Shown here: positions 3,292 to 6,170 of the stretch, in pieces
Layout: every line of letters begins with the position of its first letter
Numbering within the stretch: position 1 is the first letter of the stretch
Assembly: GCA_028711405.1 (NCBI GenBank)
Contig: JAQTSH010000097.1
Location: 1 to 6,170, forward strand
Reading direction: 5' to 3'
Source: Methanoregula sp.
GTDB lineage: Archaea > Halobacteriota > Methanomicrobia > Methanomicrobiales > Methanospirillaceae
DNA length: 6,170 nt
The notes under the pieces: generated by a model
The model's database searches: none
Seen by the model: the letters and a program-made list of their open reading frames with translations, nothing else
Told to the model about the DNA's origin: nothing
Made by a program: the position numbers and the translations under genes

Positions 3292-6025
3292 GAATCGCCG
3301 CAATAATTCGTTCACGCCCTACCTTCAGCGCAAGATCGAGCTGGTTGATCGCCGGTCCGCCACCCTGGGCGAGCGAGGGTTTCCCCCCACCTTTGCCGCC
3401 AAGGAGTTCACATACCTGCCCGATGATCTCCCCGGCATTCACCTTCAGGCTGCCGGATGCCAAAACGACCCGTGCCGTCTCACTGGCTCCGCCCAGAAGT
3501 GCAACCCCGCCCTTCTCCGCAATGGCAGTCGCGAGCGTTGAGAGTTCCCGTGCAGGCAGGTCGATCCGCCGGATGACCACCGGCACACCCATGATATCTT
3601 CTTCAACGATGGACTGCTGCTCGAGATCGACCATCTTCGCACTCATCCGCTCGATCTCTTTCTTCTGGTCTTTCCACTCCGTGAAGAACCGGGTGACGGT
3701 CGGGGGCAGGTTCTCCAGTTGCACCGACAGCGTGTCTGCCGCAGTGGATGCAATCTGTTCGACATGCTGCATGTAGTAGACCGCCGCGAGCCCGGCAGAG
3801 AACTCGATCCGCTCGATCCCGTCCTGGATATGCTCGACCCGGATGATCTTGATCACGCCCACTTCCCCGGTACTGTGGCAGTGGGTTCCTGCACAAGCTT
3901 CGATATCCCCGGCGACCTTGACCACCCGGATCTCCCTGCCTGGCGGAACACCGCCCTGGTACAGGGAGAACCCGTAGAGCTGCTCAGCTTTCGTCCGGTT
4001 TTCAACCGAAATCTCCACCGGCTGGCTCGACATGCACATCCGGTTAGCGGCAATCTCGATCTTTTTTAATTCTTCCGGTGTGATGTGCTTGAAGTGCCGG
4101 ATATCAATACGGGAACTCTCGCTGCCTTTCTGGGCGCCGGACTGGTGGATGTGGGCACCCAGCACGTCCTTTGCCGCATGGAGGAGGATGTGTGTCGCCG
4201 TGTGGTGACGCATAAGCGACCACCGCCGCTCTTCATCGACCATGCCCTTGATCCGCTCTCCGCGACGCAATACGCCACCGGTCACATGGTGGAGGACAAC
4301 CTCGCCCAGTTTCACGACATTGTCGACCCGCACCATGCTCTCGGCTGAGACGATCGTACCGGTATCAGCCGGCTGCCCGCCACCCTCCGGGTAGAACAGT
4401 GTCTGGTCGAAGACTGCGTACCCGTCAAAGAAGTCAAGGACGACTGCCTCGAACTCGATCTCGGATGGCAGTTCATAGTACATCTTCTTTGTCGGGGGCA
4501 ATCCCTGCACGCGGTCGGCATACTTTGCCGTCGTGTCAACTTCTACTTCCTTTTTGGATTCCGAGTGCATATCAGCGATCTGGGAATAGAAGTTGTCCGG
4601 GAGATCGATCACCGCGCCTTCCTTTGCCGAGATCTCTTTTATCATCTCAGGGGAGATGCCGTGCGAATCGTAGAGCGTGATGATCTCTGACAGGGGAACC
4701 CGCTGGCTCTTTGCTTTGTAGGATTTCGCGATCTTCTGGACGACGCGAGCCCCGCGTTCGAGTGTTGAAGCGTACTTCTCAACTTCCCGGTCGATGATCT
4801 CACGGACGATCGTGATGTCCTGTTCGAACTGTCGCATGCCGACAATCTTCATCTGCTGCTCGATGAGGTCACTGAGCGTGTCTGCCATCTTCAGGTCGTT
4901 CATCATACGAAGCGTCCGCCGGATCACGAGCCGGGCGAGATAACCTTCACGGACATTCGATGGTACAATGCAATCCCCGAGCATGTAGGCAAGACAGCGC
5001 GTATGATCGACAATCGCGTACACCTTCTCGATGGGCGAGATCATCCGGTCGAGTTTTTCAGGCGAGATGTCGATCGCTGCTGCCACCTTTTTCCTGAGTG
5101 TAAAAAGATTTGTCCCGGAGATATCCATGAGCCCGGAGAACCGGGCGTTCATTGCAAGGATCTTCGTGTAATCCTTGTTGTCCAGCATGTGGGAGAGCCC
5201 GGCGGAACTCATCACCCGGCTCACCATTTCGGGGAAGACCGCGTCATAGATGGTGGGGGATCCCTTGGATGCCCATACGAACCGTTCGAGCCCGTAGCCG
5301 GTATCGACTATCCGGAGTTTCATCGGGTAGTACATATTGCCATTCAGTTCATAGCCCGGCTGGCTCGTTTTCTGGCGACCGAGACTCATGAAGACGAGGG
5401 TTGCCACTTCAAGCCCGCCGATCATCACTTCCACGCTCGGTCCGGCGTTTCCGCCGCCAAACCACGGATGCTCTTTGTAGGTGACTTTGTTTAAGTCCCC
5501 GCCAATGGATTGGAGGAACTGGTCACAGAGTTCCACCGTGTGATCTTTCCAGTAGATCTCCTCGTTCGGGGTGTTGAACGCATGGTGCGCCATCATCTCA
5601 AACGTGGTGAGGTGTCGTCCTGACCTGCCGACCGAGTCGAGATCGTTCAACCGGATGCAGGGCTGGGAGATGGTGAGCGGGTTTGCCGGTGGCGGAACGA
5701 TCCCCCCGGTCACGAATGGCTGGAAGTCCGCGATGGATGCGATGGTAAGATAGATATCGTCCCGCCAGCGCGCCACCACCGGGTAACGCTCGATCCGGGT
5801 GTGTCCGTTCTTCTCAAAAAAGGAGAGATAGGCTTCGCGCATGCTGTCGAGTGAGTGTTCCTTAAAGACCGGGTTTCCGATAAACGTGTAGGGTTCACAG
5901 GCAGCATCGCCGCAGTTATCGCGGGTTGGATCCCGCGTCCAGAACGCTGCGCCGCACACCTTGCAGGTTTTACGTGTCAGCCTTTCTGTTTTAAAATAAT
6001 CGAGCTGGTATTCTTCTTCGAGCAT
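3284..6025 (-). CDS. alaS: Alanyl-tRNA synthetase, archaeal type
   Basis: It charges tRNA-Ala with alanine in the cytoplasm and hydrolyses mischarged Ser- or Gly-tRNA-Ala. Numbering here counts from an upstream GTG at 6034 (916 residues); the preferred ATG at 6025 gives 913. In order: an archaeal N-terminal Cys-rich zinc-finger-like segment (C24, C27, C41, C46), the class II catalytic core (about 60-370, including WFGGGNAGPSVEVM and DTGYGLERFVWA), a helical tRNA-recognition region (about 380-500), the beta-barrel and editing domain with zinc/catalytic residues H611 and H615 (HTATH) plus C714 and H718 (CAGTH), a coiled linker (about 785-808), and the C-terminal DHHA1 domain with the glycine-rich GGKGGGKPSLAQGGG. 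All key motifs are intact and the length is normal. ATG at 6025 is chosen because archaeal relatives begin MLEEEYQL and AGGA lies 10 nt upstream; for GTG the same motif is only 1 nt away. It leads a two-gene operon with the regulator. Confidence 0.97.
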   Translation of the reverse strand: MLEEEYQLDYFKTERLTRKTCKVCGAAFWTRDPTRDNCGDAACEPYTFIGNPVFKEHSLDSMREAYLSFFEKNGHTRIERYPVVARWRDDIYLTIASIADFQPFVTGGIVPPPANPLTISQPCIRLNDLDSVGRSGRHLTTFEMMAHHAFNTPNEEIYWKDHTVELCDQFLQSIGGDLNKVTYKEHPWFGGGNAGPSVEVMIGGLEVATLVFMSLGRQKTSQPGYELNGNMYYPMKLRIVDTGYGLERFVWASKGSPTIYDAVFPEMVSRVMSSAGLSHMLDNKDYTKILAMNARFSGLMDISGTNLFTLRKKVAAAIDISPEKLDRMISPIEKVYAIVDHTRCLAYMLGDCIVPSNVREGYLARLVIRRTLRMMNDLKMADTLSDLIEQQMKIVGMRQFEQDITIVREIIDREVEKYASTLERGARVVQKIAKSYKAKSQRVPLSEIITLYDSHGISPEMIKEISAKEGAVIDLPDNFYSQIADMHSESKKEVEVDTTAKYADRVQGLPPTKKMYYELPSEIEFEAVVLDFFDGYAVFDQTLFYPEGGGQPADTGTIVSAESMVRVDNVVKLGEVVLHHVTGGVLRRGERIKGMVDEERRWSLMRHHTATHILLHAAKDVLGAHIHQSGAQKGSESSRIDIRHFKHITPEELKKIEIAANRMCMSSQPVEISVENRTKAEQLYGFSLYQGGVPPGREIRVVKVAGDIEACAGTHCHSTGEVGVIKIIRVEHIQDGIERIEFSAGLAAVYYMQHVEQIASTAADTLSVQLENLPPTVTRFFTEWKDQKKEIERMSAKMVDLEQQSIVEEDIMGVPVVIRRIDLPARELSTLATAIAEKGGVALLGGASETARVVLASGSLKVNAGEIIGQVCELLGGKGGGKPSLAQGGGPAINQLDLALKVGRERIIAAIHG

Positions 6026-6035
6026 CAGAACCACA

Positions 6036-6039
6036 TCCT
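6036..6039 (-). promoter_or_regulatory. Probable ribosome binding site deciding the alaS start
   Basis: The minus strand reads AGGA here, 10 nt before the ATG at 6025 but only 1 nt before the GTG at 6034. This supports the ATG start, although 10 nt is at the long end of usual spacing. Confidence 0.4.
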
Positions 6040-6056
6040 GTGGGTCTCGTGCCGTA

Positions 6057-6135
6057 CAAAGTCAAAAATGATCGTTTCTAGCATGAAGAACCACGTATTG
6101 TCAGTACAGTTGACGATGCAGGATAATTATTGTAT
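6057..6135 (-). promoter_or_regulatory. alaS upstream region with two candidate TATA boxes
   Basis: Two AT-rich candidates exist on the minus strand: AATAATTATCC near 6123-6133, which would give a 5' UTR of about 75-80 nt, and CATTTTTGAC at 6069-6060, which would start the RNA about 14 nt before the ATG and leave little room for the ribosome binding site. I favour the distal one slightly. Neither is decisive, and no other gene is visible between 6036 and the window end. Confidence 0.3.
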
Positions 6136-6170
6136 TGTTCTTGTCGCACCGAATAGAACAGATACCGATG

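Noticed and set aside
3131..3541. 136-residue plus-strand frame across the alaS-regulator junction
   Set aside because: Antisense shadow of two real genes, without a ribosome binding site or domain.
5003..5494. 163-residue open frame antisense to alaS
   Set aside because: It lies wholly within the well-supported alaS gene, its composition (many His, Arg, Pro, Gly) is typical of an antisense shadow, and no start signals are present.
1..6170. CRISPR array, insertion sequence or integrase
   Set aside because: No regularly spaced direct repeats, transposase or recombinase motifs, or matching terminal repeats were seen on either strand.

Overview
The window looks like chromosomal DNA of a methanogenic archaeon, most likely of the Methanomicrobiales (Methanoregula/Methanosphaerula type). 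The reasons are an archaeal-type alanyl-tRNA synthetase of about 915 residues with an N-terminal zinc-finger-like extension, a two-TM winged-helix regulator of a kind common in methanogens, archaeal TATA-like promoters and T-run terminators, and a CCA-less tRNA gene. The genus is an inference; the archaeal assignment is firm.

Layout, left to right. (1) 1-474, plus: the C-terminal part of an MscS-family mechanosensitive channel, cut by the window edge. (2) 572-1288, plus: a complete xylose-isomerase-like TIM-barrel protein (sugar phosphate isomerase/epimerase family), probably on a leaderless or near-leaderless transcript. (3) 1289-1570: no protein gene, but two structured stretches. One is a spaced 9-bp inverted repeat followed by a T-run. 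The other is a TATA-like box followed by two well-formed tandem hairpins that lead into the tRNA. (4) 1571-1644, plus: tRNA-Thr(GGT). (5) 1645-2600: an accessory-looking patch. It holds a small unrecognised minus-strand ORF with a TTG start, a good ribosome binding site and a promoter flanked by inverted repeats, and diverging from it a decayed histidine-kinase ATPase-domain remnant. (6) 2695-6025, minus: alaS followed by a membrane-anchored winged-helix regulator that overlaps it by 8 nt, an evident two-gene operon ending in a T-run terminator. (7) 6026-6170: the alaS upstream region with a possible promoter.

How it fits together: alaS and tRNA-Thr are core translation genes. The regulator is coupled to alaS by the overlap and may respond to a membrane or extracytoplasmic signal. 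MscS and the TIM-barrel protein are separate plus-strand units, each ending near T-rich stretches. I found no CRISPR array, insertion sequence or clear multi-gene novel system. The least explained signals are the structured leader in front of the tRNA and the palindrome-rich promoter of the small minus-strand ORF.
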